From NCBI GenBank assembly GCA_030562195.1, contig CM060201.1, positions 28,254,067 to 28,318,066 on the forward strand: a stretch of 64,000 bases of DNA, read 5' to 3'. A model generated the notes under the pieces. That model made no database searches and was not told the DNA's origin. It saw only the letters and a list, made by a program, of their open reading frames with translations. Positions 44,961 through 58,665 of this stretch are shown here, piece after piece. Origin of the DNA: Nipponacmea schrenckii. Taxonomy: Eukaryota > Mollusca > Gastropoda > Lottiidae. How positions within the stretch are numbered: the first letter of the stretch is position 1; each line of letters opens with the position of its first letter. A program made the position numbers and the translations under genes.

Positions 44961-46189
44961 ACTGATCTGTGTTTCAATTTTTTATATTATTATTACATAA
45001 AACTCTGCAATAATGACCTTTTTACTTTCTGTGAAGTTTGTTCACCAGACTTTTACTAATAGGTCTTGAGCACCAAGAGCAAGGTTTGCTTAATTGCCCC
45101 CATAATCAAGTTGATCAGTTGGCAATTATTCCGTCTCTCTACTTGCAAACCATAGTCTAAGTAATATTTGAATTATATTAAATAAAATGTTCGTAGTTAA
45201 GTTGTGGGTGGGGGCAGCGAAGCAGGTTGAAAAAGTGGACTATGTTCTAATGAAGAAAACGTATCAAAACATAACGGTTTTACAATTTCCGGTGTCAGAC
45301 AAACAAACATCTTTAATTCCCATTTACAATTTGGTCATGACTTGTACAAATACGACTTAATAAGAAACGGAAAGGTACAAATTGACAAATTGTGCACAAA
45401 ACATACTTAAACATCTAGAAACTGGTATGAAACCCTGGTGAGTTAAGATGTGGATTGGTTCCAAGGTAGCTTCGACACACCTTGACGTCCATGTTGCGCT
45501 GTTGAGGTGAAATGATGTTCTTAGTGTATTTTATCTTCGCTCGAGGCATTTAAATGCTCGTATGTGGCTGACCATTGATTTAAATATATAGAGATCTGGC
45601 TTAAAGAGCTGTCCATTTACCTGGATAGTAACGGAAACAATATACACACCGAGCCATTGTAAAGATATTAGCAAGTGACTGAAATAAGTATTTAAATGAC
45701 GATATAAACATCGTGCCAGTGGAAAACACTATATCATTGTATTGGCATGTCATTCAATTGACATATCACATTATCTTACATGTCATAAAAATTCTTGTCT
45801 AAAATATCATTAAATGTAATCAAACACAAGAAAAAATCAATTATTGGGCTATGGCAATCTATGGCTGCTCCAGGCAATTCCAGTTAGCATATTTTCACAT
45901 TAATGTGGGAAAATGTTGACGATCTTGATTTCTGTAAAGCCACTGTCACTGTAGTAAATCATTTGAAACTGATTTACATGTTTTTATGAAGGTAAAGATG
46001 AAAAGGAGTGCTACTTTTCACAATGGAACGTATTGGCTAACAAAAAGTAGTGGAATCAAATGTCAGATGTATCAGTTGAAATTCCATGTAAACTGAGTGT
46101 CTTAGCCAAACTGAATTATTATAGTAGTATAGGAGCAAAGGGATATGATGTTTAGTTGCAGTAATCTATTGGTTGGTTGTCAAGTTTTT

Positions 46190-46870
46190 TGGTTATGATT
46201 GATTGTAGATCTGTTAGGTAATGATCGTATATCTCTGTCAAGGTATATGTATGTGTTTATTTCGGTTTATAATGGTAAATCTGTTAGCTTATGGTTGTAT
46301 ATTTGTTAAGTTATGGTGATGGTAGATCTGTTTTGATCGTTTATTTCTAAGGTTATGATTAAAAATCTGTTCGGTCATGATCGAAAATCTGTTATGATCA
46401 TACATCTGTAACGTAAAGATATATAACACTTCGGTTATTGTTGTATGTATATTGAGTTAAGTTATGGCTGTATATCTGTGAAGTTATGATTGTATATTAA
46501 GTTAAGTTATGGTTGTATATCTGTGAACTTATGATTGTATATTAAGTTAAGTTATGGTTGTATATCTGTGAAGTTATGATTGTATATTAAGTTAAGTTAT
46601 GGTTGTATATCTGTGAACTTATGATTGTATATTAAGTTAAGTTATGGTTGTATATCTGTGAAGTTATGATTGTATATTTAGGTAAGTTATGGTTGTATAT
46701 CTGTGAACTTATGATTGTATATTAAGTTAAGTTATGGTTGTATATCTGTGAAGTTATGATTGTATATTAAGTTAAGTTATGGTTGTATATCTGTGAACTT
46801 ATGATTGTATATTAAGTTAAGTTATGGTTGTATATCTGTTAGGTTGTGATGGTATATCTGTTGAAATGTT
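46190..46870 (+). repeat. 45-bp minisatellite with 90-bp higher-order period
   Basis: The unit is GTTATGGTTGTATATCTGTG plus AACTTATGATTGTATATTAA and GTTAA. Between about 46465 and 46800 successive units alternate strictly between GTGAACTT and GTGAAGTT, giving a 90-bp higher-order repeat. Degenerate related units continue on both sides to about 47160. Confidence 0.95.
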
Positions 46871-48085
46871 TGATCTTTTATCTTCCAGGTTATGATCGAA
46901 AATCGTTAGGGTTATGATCATATATCTGTAACGTATAGATGTATAACAGTTAGGTTATGATTGTATATTAAGTTAAGTTATGATTATATATATGCTATGT
47001 TATTGTATATTAAGTGTAATTATGATCCTATATCTGTAAGGTTATGACGATATACCGGTTTGGTTATTTGGTTATAAAGCATGTATGATAACTTTTGGTT
47101 ATAATGGTTAATATTATAACAATTAGGTTATAATATGATGGAATAAGGTTATAATTTATCATGACGTCTTGACCATTACTGGTAATTTATACTTGTATGT
47201 TTCTTCCACATCCAATGTTTATTAATTGTCATATTTACACGTTAATCTTTTGTTTCAAATATTATATTTCCTTTCTTGATACTAATATAATACTAAGAGT
47301 GAAATCTGACATATTGAGATCATTGTAATCATTATTATCTTTATTAATTATTTTACAAGTTATACTTTATGACTTGCTTTATAAAAAAAAAAGTTAACGC
47401 ATCAGACGTAAATGTGACGCCTCATGTAGCCCAAAACATGTCTCTAGATTTTCGTGTGTGGCAAATTGTTCACCTATTTACAGTTTAGACTGATGGTTTT
47501 GGGCACTTGACATACTTAATAAAGTAAGTTTACACATCAGATGACACTGCATACGGACAAATTTGACACCTCATGTAATACATGCCTCTAGGCAGTGTAT
47601 TCTGGTAAATATTCCACTAAATTACATGTTTTAGTTACCAGCTTGGGATCAATTCTACGGGTTACAATTAACATTTATATGAAAGTTTTACACCAATATA
47701 CAACTATTTACACTTAAAAAGCTCGTGTAGATTACCCCAATGTACCCAAAGTCAATTGCTTGAATTTCAATAATGTATTTTAATTTGTATCGCTAGAAGC
47801 CAGGAGCAACTTATGCTTCTTTTATGGATTTTGCCGGATCTCTTCCCTTTTGAGGCTGTTGCTGTTAAATGGACTGATATATGGCTTATATTGCCCTTAC
47901 AGTGGTAAAAATAATTCCTACATTTATGTTCACTGTCGGTATATGTATCAATGTAATGTATTAAGAAATATTGGTCTACAGTCTTAACGCTATTAATCTT
48001 TATAAAATGTCCAATATCTTATTATGATCTATCGGAACTGAAGATCCACCTCCAGATATTTAAAGGTTAACATTACTTTGGTGAA

Positions 48086-48329
48086 TAAAGGTGGGTTTTT
48101 ACTTCTTACGGCGTTGAACGCCGTTAAACGTTTTTTCACGCTGGAATACGGCGTTTGTCGGCGTTCTTCAACGCATCGATTTATACTTACATCGCAAGCG
48201 AGACACGCCGTATAACGGCGTTTGATGGCGTAACTTTTTCAGGGTCTGGCGTTTTATGCCGCTAACCGGCGTGAGGTTTTACGGCGTTAAACGGCGTTTG
48301 ACGCCGTAAAAAGTATAAACCCAGCTTTA
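48086..48329. mobile_element. GC-rich fold-back MITE with TA ends
   Basis: About 242 bp. Termini AAAGGTGGGTTTTTACTTCT and (reverse complement) AAAGCTGGGTTTATACTTTT continue into ACGGCGTT/AACGCCGT blocks repeated inside. Both ends are flanked by TA, consistent with a Tc1/mariner-type target duplication, though TA also fits the palindrome. It has no ORF. Confidence 0.78.
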
Positions 48330-48714
48330 AACCATTTGAATTAGGAAATCGATTTGAACACTGTGGGATTATCTTCAAAGTGTTCGAATTCCATTTCAAA
48401 AAGAGCATTATTGAAAAATTAGTTTGAACATTTTTGTTTTCATCAAATGGGATCAGCAGCTGTATGGCACAGAAGAAAGTATGTCAAATGAAATGAATGT
48501 AGAATGTACACTTCTGTACCTAATGGGCTAATGGTGGCGTATGTCAAATAATAGCTTCCAGTACACTGACTAGAAAAAGGACTTTTCAAATTAGAAAACA
48601 ACTTTTGTCCTGTTTACTAGTACAATCTGCACCATTTCAGCACCAACGTAAATATCTATTCCGTTTCATTAATATTGAATATTAAGCACTTACAAGTAGT
48701 TAAACTATCAGTTC

Positions 48715-49130
48715 ATCAGCAGCGGATCAGAGGGCAATACGTTCATCAGTTTCAACATAACAATGTCTGTATTATACAAAATGCAAATAGGTGATACCAG
48801 TTCAACATTGTCTTTATATTATACATGGAGCAGATAAGTTCATCAGTCCAACCTAACATTGTCTTTGTGTTCAACATAGAGATAGGTTCATCAGTTCAAC
48901 TAAACAATGTCTTTATGTTAAACATAGAGAAAGGTTTATCGGTTCAATCTTGATTTTTAGGGGTCGATTTTGTCTTTATATTGAACATAAGAGATGGGTT
49001 CATCAGTAGAACTTAACATTGTCTTTATATTAAACATGGATATGGGTTCATCAGTTCAACTTAATATTGTCTTTATATTAAACATAGAGATAGGTTCATC
49101 AGCTGAACTTAACAATATCTCTTGTTATGT
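48715..49130 (+). repeat. Minisatellite, about 48-bp unit
   Basis: About eight copies of AACATTGTCTTTATATTAAA, CATAGAGATAGGTTCATCAG and TTCAACTT. The 63-aa ORF at 48994 is repeat read-through. Confidence 0.92.
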
Positions 49131-49894
49131 TGACTTGAAATCATTTTTCAACATTAACCATACTCTTTCATCAATCATTTTATAATGTCAATCAAGGCTT
49201 TGAAGAAGCCAGAATAACATTCCTGCTATGGCCATCGGCAATACTTAATACAGCCTCCTACTTGCCGAAAGCCGGTGAAAAATTAAACTTCGTCTTTCGC
49301 TAATGGTTTCAAATTGTCCAGAAAATCTTAGCCCCGAGTAGTGAGAAAATTATTGGGATTCTTTTTCTCTTAATTTTGTCAAAGGAAGAAAGTAATTTAT
49401 GAACTGCATATTGTTCATTTATTTTATCCTTTTCGTTAGATACTGTGAGACGCCTTGGTATCCTTGGGCCTTTAACATTTAAAGCTAATTTAACATTGTA
49501 GGCGTATAAAGTTGTTTTTCTACTTAATTTCTAGGGTCAGTGACATAAAATACTGTAATTTTCAAGATTTGCCAGGGCACATTTATGTGTGTAAACAGCA
49601 GTATATATGAAAATGTAATGAAATTTGATTAGGCTTTCTACTGTGTATCCTGCGATCGGGAGATTTACCACTCTTTTTTACTGCGCAATTTTTTCTGGTG
49701 ATATTTTATTGGGCCTATACTATATAAGTGTGTGATGACACTGGTCAGAACCGACTGTTATATATTGTCATACTAGAAGCGTCTGACGACCAAAACAGTG
49801 AATGCATTATTTACAATTTAATTTACAAAATACGGATTATATCAAATCACAAACGCAAGACGATATTATTGAAGAAACACAGTTCTTCGAAAGG

Positions 49895-49950
49895 TTTCAA
49901 AAAACATAACGCTTCAACACAGTTTATTCATGCCGTCATCAGATGAAATG
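49895..49950 (+). repeat. Dispersed repeat motif copy
   Basis: CATAACGCTTCAACACAGTT, TATTCATGCC, GTCATCAGATGAAATG. A partly inverted partner (ATGTCATCTGATGATGATAT) lies at about 50120-50140. Confidence 0.6.
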
Positions 49951-50149
49951 ATGAAATAATTAAATATAACAAAATATATAACAATTAAGAATAATGGAGA
50001 GATTAACAGGATAAATACATCAAAGTAACAATAATGAATAACGGGTGATGATTTAAAAACAAATGAAGTGAGTAAGTGTAATCTATAAGAATTTTTCGTT
50101 ATATCCAACACTTTTACAAAATGTCATCTGATGATGATATAAGAGCATA

Positions 50150-52089
50150 AACCAAAATCAGTTACTATTAAGATGAGCTACAATTGAATTGATCAAGGTT
50201 TAATGACGGAATATATCACCCAAAACTGAATGTCTTCGGAACAAGACGGTTGGAATTGTACGTGGTGTGGTGTAGGCATTGTATGGTCCATTGCAATGGA
50301 ATGGCGTTATTGTTCAAGTAATACGGAATGCACACCCAGATTTCTACATAAAACAGTGTTCCCTAAACACTGATCTTTGCATTTATAAATAAGATCTGTA
50401 ATTTATCACATAAAAATTCAATATATTTTGCTATAAAAATAGTCGTAACACGTTTCAGTGATATCAAATATTATTATTGTTCTGTTCAAATGGAATCCTA
50501 TACTGTTATCAATGTTTGATGATCTGTCGTTTTGATTGATGTTGCCGAATAATTTTAGAACAATTCAAAGAGATTTGTAAAATACTGTTTTCTTTCATAT
50601 TTGAATTCCAATTGGATTTTAACATCTAAGTTATCTATAACTTCTAAAAAGCTGGTTTGATCAGAAAAAAAACTTCGATCGGATATGACGGGTATATGGT
50701 CTGTTATCCTAGTAAATGCTGGGTGTTTTTCATTCACTCTTTGAAACATTTAGAATTTCGATTATAAATTGAAAGTTCTGTTTTGTAAAAAAAAGTGCTA
50801 TATATTAATTCATACGTTTAAAGGAAGAGTGACATAAGAAATCTCTATCACGAATAAAAGTCATTTTATTGTATATATCGTTTATTTAAAATGCAGAAAA
50901 AAGTGTGGCTTTGTCCTGTTAATCTTCATCCATGTCCGAAGTACAATAGCAAATAGTGAAAAGCCATTTTTGTTAAACACGTCACTTAATCGGAGAGTCA
51001 TCGCAGTACTCAGAGAAAGGGCAAGCAGTACGGAGTTCTACTTAAAACATCTATCTTTGAACTGTGTCTTGTAGAACTTCTTTAAGGTCAGTTCTCTTTA
51101 AAGACGAAAATATTGGCCTATTGTATAAAAACTCTCCTTGCCATGTTAAAGAAAATAGAGCATGAAGTTTACATGAGTATTGGATTCAAAGAGACGAAAT
51201 TGATTTCCTTTGGAAACATCAATACATAAACGTTATATTAATCGAAAGTAAAGATTCAATATTTTGAAAACTGAAAATATTTTAATGTTCCCTTTTGATA
51301 TAAATTGACAAAATTTAAGAATGACACTTCAAGAGAATTTCAGAAGGGATCCTAAAATGATATGCTTGATTTACTTGTTCCATGAAAATAAGGGGGGGGA
51401 TTATTATTTTGGTTATTGGTCTAATTCGTTGATCGATAAGACATCTCAAAAAGCGGGCAAATAGAGTAAATCATATATTTTAGTTGTCTACTGACTGACA
51501 TATGGTCGTCAATTATACAGGAATCGATGACCTTAATTAGTTGATTGAACCAATTATAGTTTGCTGAGTTGAGGACCTGAACAGTATTGGTATAATAAAT
51601 GGTATTAACCCATTACTATCAAGGTTTTCTCCTTTTTACTTCTTCTTCCATTCTTGATCCTACTGCAGATTTGATTACTGACGTTTAAAACATCATGCTA
51701 CAATTTTGATGTATTCTGCTCAGACAAACTGTCTGAATTATCTTGTAGTAGTCTAAGAATTATAAATGCCAAAAATGAGATCAGGGGAATACGTTCAATT
51801 CTGTTCGTGAGAATATTAATTAGGCTACATCGTGAGATGACCGTCCAAACTTTATTGAATAGGCTAATATTGTGCTATGAACGATGTCGTATGGCGATCT
51901 TGAATTTATGTAGCCAGTTAACAATAAAAACTTGAAATTTTGTTTGAAAGTCAGAGTTTGCGGAGGCCTACGTGTCATTTTATTTGAGGAAACACATTAT
52001 ATGAAAGTTAGTTACAGCTCGTCAGTTGCTCATAATCAATAAATGTGTCTCTAAATCATGAAATCCAAAGAAAAAAATAGGCCTATATT
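50150..52089. other. No feature seen
   Basis: AT-rich DNA with no convincing exon, RNA gene or repeat array. Confidence 0.5.
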
Positions 52090-52291
52090 TTACAAGGACA
52101 ACAAGTGAGGTTGACCATAAGGATCCTTTCTACCAACTGGTCCTGGGCCAAACCTTTTTGGTTTAATTTCGCCATTCGACTGGAATACGAGTGAAATTGA
52201 CTTATTCAAGGTTCTCTGACATTCACTCGCCGATCGCATTCGTAACCCACAGCCACCATTTGATCGACGTGAGCAAGCAATGACGTCATGA
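52090..52291 (-). CDS. Candidate terminal exon of an unidentified gene
   Basis: On the minus strand a TTCTACAG acceptor is followed by 66 open codons and TAA, in a local GC-rich island. The peptide starts HDVIACSRRSNGGCGLRMRS, continues ECQRTLNKSISLVFQSNGEI, then KPKRFGPGPVGRKDPYG, with three Cys and two basic pairs. It has no Met upstream of codon 18, so it would be a last exon. No family is recognised and no upstream partner exon was found. The palindrome TGACGTCA (52281-52288) could instead mark a regulatory element. Confidence 0.35.
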
Positions 52292-55200
52292 CTGTAGAAC
52301 CAAGAATGCTCTAAAAAATTGTTTTACGATCTGATTAAAAATAATATTTATTAGATATCATGAAGGTTACTTGCGAGCATTTTCTCATGGTTGTTACTTG
52401 ATACTTCTAATTGACAGTCCAAAAAGTACAGTGGCAACTTGACGTCTGAATTAGTTGAAACTCCAGTTAAAAACATAAAAAAATAACGTAATTATCCTTG
52501 CAAGTCATCTAGAAAAATCAGTTTAATGAGGAATCTTTTCTCTGTGGAAATATGTGGGGCGAAGGAAAAATAACAAGCATAATAAGATAGAATCTCAAGC
52601 AATCAAGATATCAAAGGATATTTTTGTTGCAAGCTTTTACACTATCTGTTTTATCATGTAATATCATCAGTTGAAATAATCTATAAATGTTATAGATTGA
52701 TATTACAATCTATTTTGAATCATTGAGATCCGATATAGATTACACTTTATTTAAAATATAAAGCCATAAATAACAGCGCATTTAAAATGTCGGGGTTTTT
52801 AAACGCCTGCGTTAATATTGTATAACCCCTATATAATAAAGCGCAGTAAAGCTTATTTTTTAACAGATTTAATTGATAATGCATGCGTATATTGGGAATT
52901 TTAGTTCAAATTAAAAATAAGAATAACTTTCTGGACAGGTAACAACACTTATGATTCGTGTAAAACTCTATGCATGTCAAACTCTTCAAAATGCTTTTAA
53001 AACAAATTTTTCAATATACAAGCAATTGGCTGTTAAGCACAGCACTAGGGAGAAAATGAAATTTTGATTCTGCCAACATTAGGAGAAATTTTGTTCTTAT
53101 AAGTATCATTGCTTTGCACTATATTTCAATTGAATTTACTTCCATATAAAAGATATCATTTTGTTTAGCTGTATTTCCCTGCTCATTTTGATTAAAATCA
53201 TAAAACTGGAGATGCAAAATCAGATCATTGAGATCGTTCAGTCGTGATAGTAATTGCTTCATGAAAGTTTGGCAACGATTGATATGATATCATTTATTTC
53301 TTGTTATATCTTCTTTTGTTTGTCCATCAAGTGTTACAAATTCTGTACAATCTCCGATATCTTCTTTCACAAATCTCGTTAAGATTTCCTCTTAAAGCGA
53401 AAAACACTCACTCTACTGGCGCCGTTAGGAAAGACTTTTTTAAAAGAAAGGGTCATGAAAAACGTCTTTTCACAGAGTCAGGGGGTTTATATTCGACTTA
53501 TTGCCCTTGGCTATCGATTTGTGGGTTATAGTTTTATGTTTACATTAGGGAATTAATGAAGTAGAAAAATCAAGTTTAACTTTGTACAGAATGAGATTTT
53601 TATACTATCCAAAACTCGAAAATGACAGGACTAATTTATCAAGTTCTTAATCAGTTTAGAAGAACATTTTTCTCACTTAATTTAATACAATTGTATTACA
53701 GAAGTTAACCATTACATTTTCTGTTTGTATCAAATTTTATAGTAGCAATATTTGGTTAAAACGCGTTGTATTGATATCAATATTAACCAACTCGTTTATG
53801 TTGATATTTAGATACGAGACCGATAAGAAAAGGCGAAGTGTTAAGATTAACCATTTAGCTGAGTATTCAACCAAATTGCCTCCACAGATTTCAATGATAA
53901 ATGGTCATTGATTGTGAATTATGAGTCTACCGATTTCGAGTTAATTATACACTCTTAATTTTCTTAATAAAATCTAGTTTAAATTCCTTTCAAAATTTAT
54001 AGACAAGAAAGGATGTTTTTTTTTCTGTGGTGAAAATATGAGAGTATAGACAATATGGTGTTCGAAAACATTAATTCTGATCGAACCATTGATCATATCA
54101 CTCGGATAATCCAGTCAGTCTATATTAGAAAATCCGCCAACATTTGCTCTTTTTTTTCAAGTCGAGACCTCCCATCCCCCGTTCAGTTAGTAACATCACG
54201 ACTAAAATGAAATGACTTTTTAATTGCTGTACCTTATTAACGGACAGCGTCATGTAGTGTAAATGAGAGAAATTTAGCAGGGACGAAAGTAAATTATCCT
54301 TATACTGTTCAGGACCAATTGTCGATTCTTTAACATGCGGGGTCAAGGTTTCCCTTTGTCTTTATCTGTTTTAAATTGCAGAATCCTTTATGTAACCCCT
54401 ATTATATTATATTTTGTTGTAAAGTCATTTACACTAATTAGTATTTGTAAATGGGCAGTATGCAAAATTTGTCATTATGGCAAACATAGTAAATTACATT
54501 TACACCTGTATCTATTTGTTCAATCTAAATTTTAAGTTAGATAAATAGAACGTACTTATTCCTTCGTCAGTTTGACTTAGTTTTGGCTTTGTAATGGTTC
54601 GATATTATTAGTTGAATCTTTAGAATAAGTAGGAGGTAAATTTCTCCGAAATAATAGTTTATTTTCCTTAAATCTATACAGTGGTTTTTTAACACCTAAC
54701 AAAAGCAGAAAAGAAATATATATGTTTAGGTAAACTTTGAAAAATAGGTTTGACTTTAAAGAATAAACGGTTGGATATTTTAAGTTTTAACTCAGATTAA
54801 CCATAACATAATAAATTTACTAACCTTGGCAATTTGAACCGAGTTCTCTCGAGAGTTTTATGTTTAGTTGTATACTTACCGTAAAGTTACCGTGTTAAAC
54901 TATATATTATTGCTATCTTTGGATCATAATTGAATTATGAAGTGTGATTAAGAATATATCATTGAAAGAAAAAGAACTGTTAGTTTTACATAACGATTTA
55001 TTTCAAACGATAGAAACCGGTATCAGCTTCTCCTTTCCAGACGCAATAAAACAATTAAATAGGAATTTTAACAGGAACTTGGAGATCTTACGGCTTAGCA
55101 AGAACAACTAAATACTCACTAGGCCGCCCTATTTAAATCACAGTTATTTTTAGTAGAAAATGGGTTGACCATATCTCTTTCAGACGTTAATGGAACCGTC

Positions 55201-56535
55201 TAGTAAAAATTGCGAAGTTTCGATTGTAGTTATTTAAAGAGAATAAAAACCATAACTAGCACCTTGTTGAATTGATGTACATTGATTAGCCGTCATATAC
55301 AGCTGACTAGAGCCTAGTAAGATTTATAATCTTTCCCCAGTATGGCCACTAATGATCATTTCTTCTCATTCACTTATTTCTTAGATTCAAAGCAGCACAA
55401 ATAATAACTCACTGGTAGGCAATCAAATTTAATCATGTGCAATCAATCCTTGTTAAAAATGGAAAGTAGTCAGTTAGCCACCCTTATTACATCGCTGGCT
55501 GTAATTCAACAGTACATTGATTCAGTTTGCTACAGTAGAATACGTCAGTTAATCAAAAGCTTTCAGCAAATCATTTTGACACCAGCTCTTGACACCAGTT
55601 TAAGCTCGTCTTTATTGGTTTTAACTTAATGATTTATGTGATCTTGGTTAAAGATGGGTTCCTACTAAAGCTTAATGAGTAAAATTCATGTACCTCCTTG
55701 ACTCAAGGGGAATCTTTGGTAGACTGACTTAAACCCTTCCCGCTTGATTAATAATCATAAAATCATATTGAAACCTGGGTACTGTATTTTGGTATAGCGA
55801 TTATCAGTTAAACGGATAGTTTGAAGACTTGAGTCTTCAAGTCCACGTGTGTCCAGAATTATCCGGATTTAAAGGTTAAACAGCAGTCTCGAGACTCCCT
55901 AGTATATAGAAATTACATCAATAGAAATGTTTTGTGATAGTTTTGAACGAATTGTGATTTTCGTGTATTTCTAGTACGTCTGAAGACTATATATATTCAT
56001 ACCCAAATTAACCTCCGAAAATTGCGAACCACGCTCTTTAAGATTGTTTTGATATATAACAATGGTTCAGTTAGCATGTCAATTACTGTATAATGAGCAA
56101 TTTGGTAAATGATTTATTATTTTTCATAAAGTCATTACAATTCAACACCTGCTTATAAATGGTGAATTCATGTATATGTTCCAGAAATAACATAGATGAC
56201 TTTAACATCGCATGACATAGACTGAAATTAATTGCTTTGAGGTTTCCAACCTGTGCTATTTTCTGTTAACTATGATGAGCAAAGGGACTGGTATTTTACA
56301 GAAAATGTCAGGTTACCTTATAATGTACTTGCTCAACGTTTTTTCCCGTTTAAAATTGACATGTCAAATTAGAGGGAATCATTTTTTGGGGTATTATAAT
56401 CTTATAATCTCTTTGGAAAATGAGCATTATTTTAAATGTTGATTCAGGGATTATCATATAAACGGATATGTTCGCCATCCCTTGGATTAATTGTACTGCA
56501 GTATCAGAAACATTACATATTTAGTTTAGCTAACC
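52292..56535. other. Gene-free as far as visible
   Basis: Short ORFs only; none has splice-site support or family similarity. Confidence 0.5.
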
Positions 56536-56539
56536 ATTA

Positions 56540-56725
56540 AAATCATCTAAATGGAAACACCATTAGTTTACATTGCGCAATTATCTAAATGGAAACACCA
56601 TTAGTGTAAATCTAGCATTTATCTACATAAAACACCATTACTGTACATCTCGAACTTGTCTAAATGGCAACACCATTAGTGTACATCTCGCATTTATCTA
56701 CATAAAACACCATTACTGTACATCT
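56540..56725 (+). repeat. Tandem repeat, about 38-60-bp units
   Basis: About four to five copies of TCTAAATGGAAACACCATTA and GTGTACATCTCGCATTTA, alternating with a TCTACATAAAACACCATTAC variant. Confidence 0.85.
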
Positions 56726-57914
56726 TGAAATTTCTTCATGAAAACATAATACGTCATACATATTTGTTATTTCTATCAATCTGCCACTACAAACTGTATA
56801 ACTATTACCAAGTAGCGTGTGTGCACTACAATTCTGCTTAGTTATGCCTTGTAAGTAATACATTAACAATTTGCATTTAACACACAGTGTATATAATTGT
56901 TGATTTTATGACGAAAAAGGAAACCCAGCTTTACATGTTTATTGGTCTTCTAAGTATGTTTTCTTGCGATTTGATTTGAGTTAATGGTGGTAAGATTAAT
57001 CTGGAATTTGTAACTGTCAATTATTTGGAAACACCTACTTGAGACTGCAATCGTTTGTATTTATTTGATTGCTTCAGATATATAAATTTGGGGTTTTGAT
57101 TTATAAAGGTAAAATAAAAAAACGCGATAAGTTTTTTAAGATGAAAATATACGTGCTAGACAATCTGATGACAAAGTGTTGATTTCTTCCCTTGTGATAA
57201 TATCATAAAGTTAATATGACTAGTTCATTGAAAATATCGGTGATCAAAAAACGATTTTTTGTTAGTACACACGTTTTCGTAGGTTTCATTGAAAAACATC
57301 TTAAATTACTTTATAAATCATTAAATTCCTTTTGAAACGTTTACAAGTTTTCGCTTTTAAATTTGATTAACACGATCCATTTATGACATGATTAATTTTG
57401 ATTCTGATCAACTTCTGATATGTGAATGGTAAATTAGATGAAGATATTATTAAAGAATTTGTGATAAGATCACATTCAGAAATAACCTGTTATTACAAGA
57501 AATTTACATGTTTATTTGAAATACTTCAAGCTAAATGTATTTTGATATGGTCCAGAAATAATCATTTGATTTTAGATACACATAATATTTTCATGTATAT
57601 GAGAAATTTGTGTTTTAATTTTTGATAGCAAATTCGGATCTGCATCCAAAAAGCAATAAATTATTCCTTTTGAAGTATAACTTTTTGTTTGATTCAAAAA
57701 GAAAGCCGATAATAACGTCATGCTGATCACACGCTTCGGTTTTCGATATATGCCGTTAAATAAAAGGAATCTGAAGAAATCTTTAATTTTTTTTGGATTT
57801 GACTCTTAAATTATTTAGTAGCTACAATTACAAAATGAGAACATATGGGTGTTGCATATCCGTGAAATCTCGACTACGTCTCATAATCTAATATTTCTTA
57901 TAGTGTATAACACA

Positions 57915-58665
57915 TATATTACAGTATCTTGGTTCATTGGTAGTCTGAGTCGATGTTTGATAAAAAAAAAAACAACAGTTCATTGATAGTATGAATCGAT
58001 TTTTTGATAAATAACAACAGTTCATTAGTAGTATGAGTCGTTGTTGATAACAGTTTATTGTGAGTTTAAGTTGACGTTTGTCGATGTTGATGGATAACAA
58101 CAGTACAATGGAAGCAGGAGTGGATGTTGATGGATAACAACAGTACACTGGAAGTAGGAATCGATGTTGATAGATAACAAAAGTACAATGGTGGTAGGAG
58201 TCGATGTTGATGGATAACATCAGTTAATTGGTAGTAGGAGTTGATGTTGATGGATAACAACAGTACAATGGAAGTAGGAGTCGATGTTGATGGATAACAA
58301 CAGTACAGTGGTAGTAGGTGTCGATGTTGATAGATAACAACAGTACAATGGTGTTAGGAGTCGATGTTGATGGATAACAACAGTTAATTGGTAGTAGGAG
58401 TTGATGTTGATGGATAACCTCAGTTGATTGGTAGTAGGAGTCGGTGTTGATGGACAACAATAGTTGATTGGTAGTATGAGCGAGGAGTTGGTGGATAAGA
58501 ACAGTTGATTTGTAGCATGATTCGATGTTGATGGATAAAAACAGTTGATTGATAGTTAATTGGTAGTAGGAGTCGATGTGATGGATAACAACAGTTGATT
58601 GGTAGTGGGAGTCGATGTTGATGGATAACAATAGTTCATTGATAGTTTGAGTCGATGTTTGGTAG
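57915..58665 (+). repeat. 40-bp minisatellite
   Basis: About 17 copies of GGAGTCGATGTTGATGGATA plus ACAACAGTACAATGGTAGTA, exactly 40 bp apart in the core. The minus-strand ORFs of 64-135 codons here are read-through. Confidence 0.96.

Noticed and set aside
57888..58631. Long minus-strand ORFs with LLSINIDS repeats
   Set aside because: The 40-bp unit is not a multiple of three, so each repeat cycles through frames; no start context or splice support.
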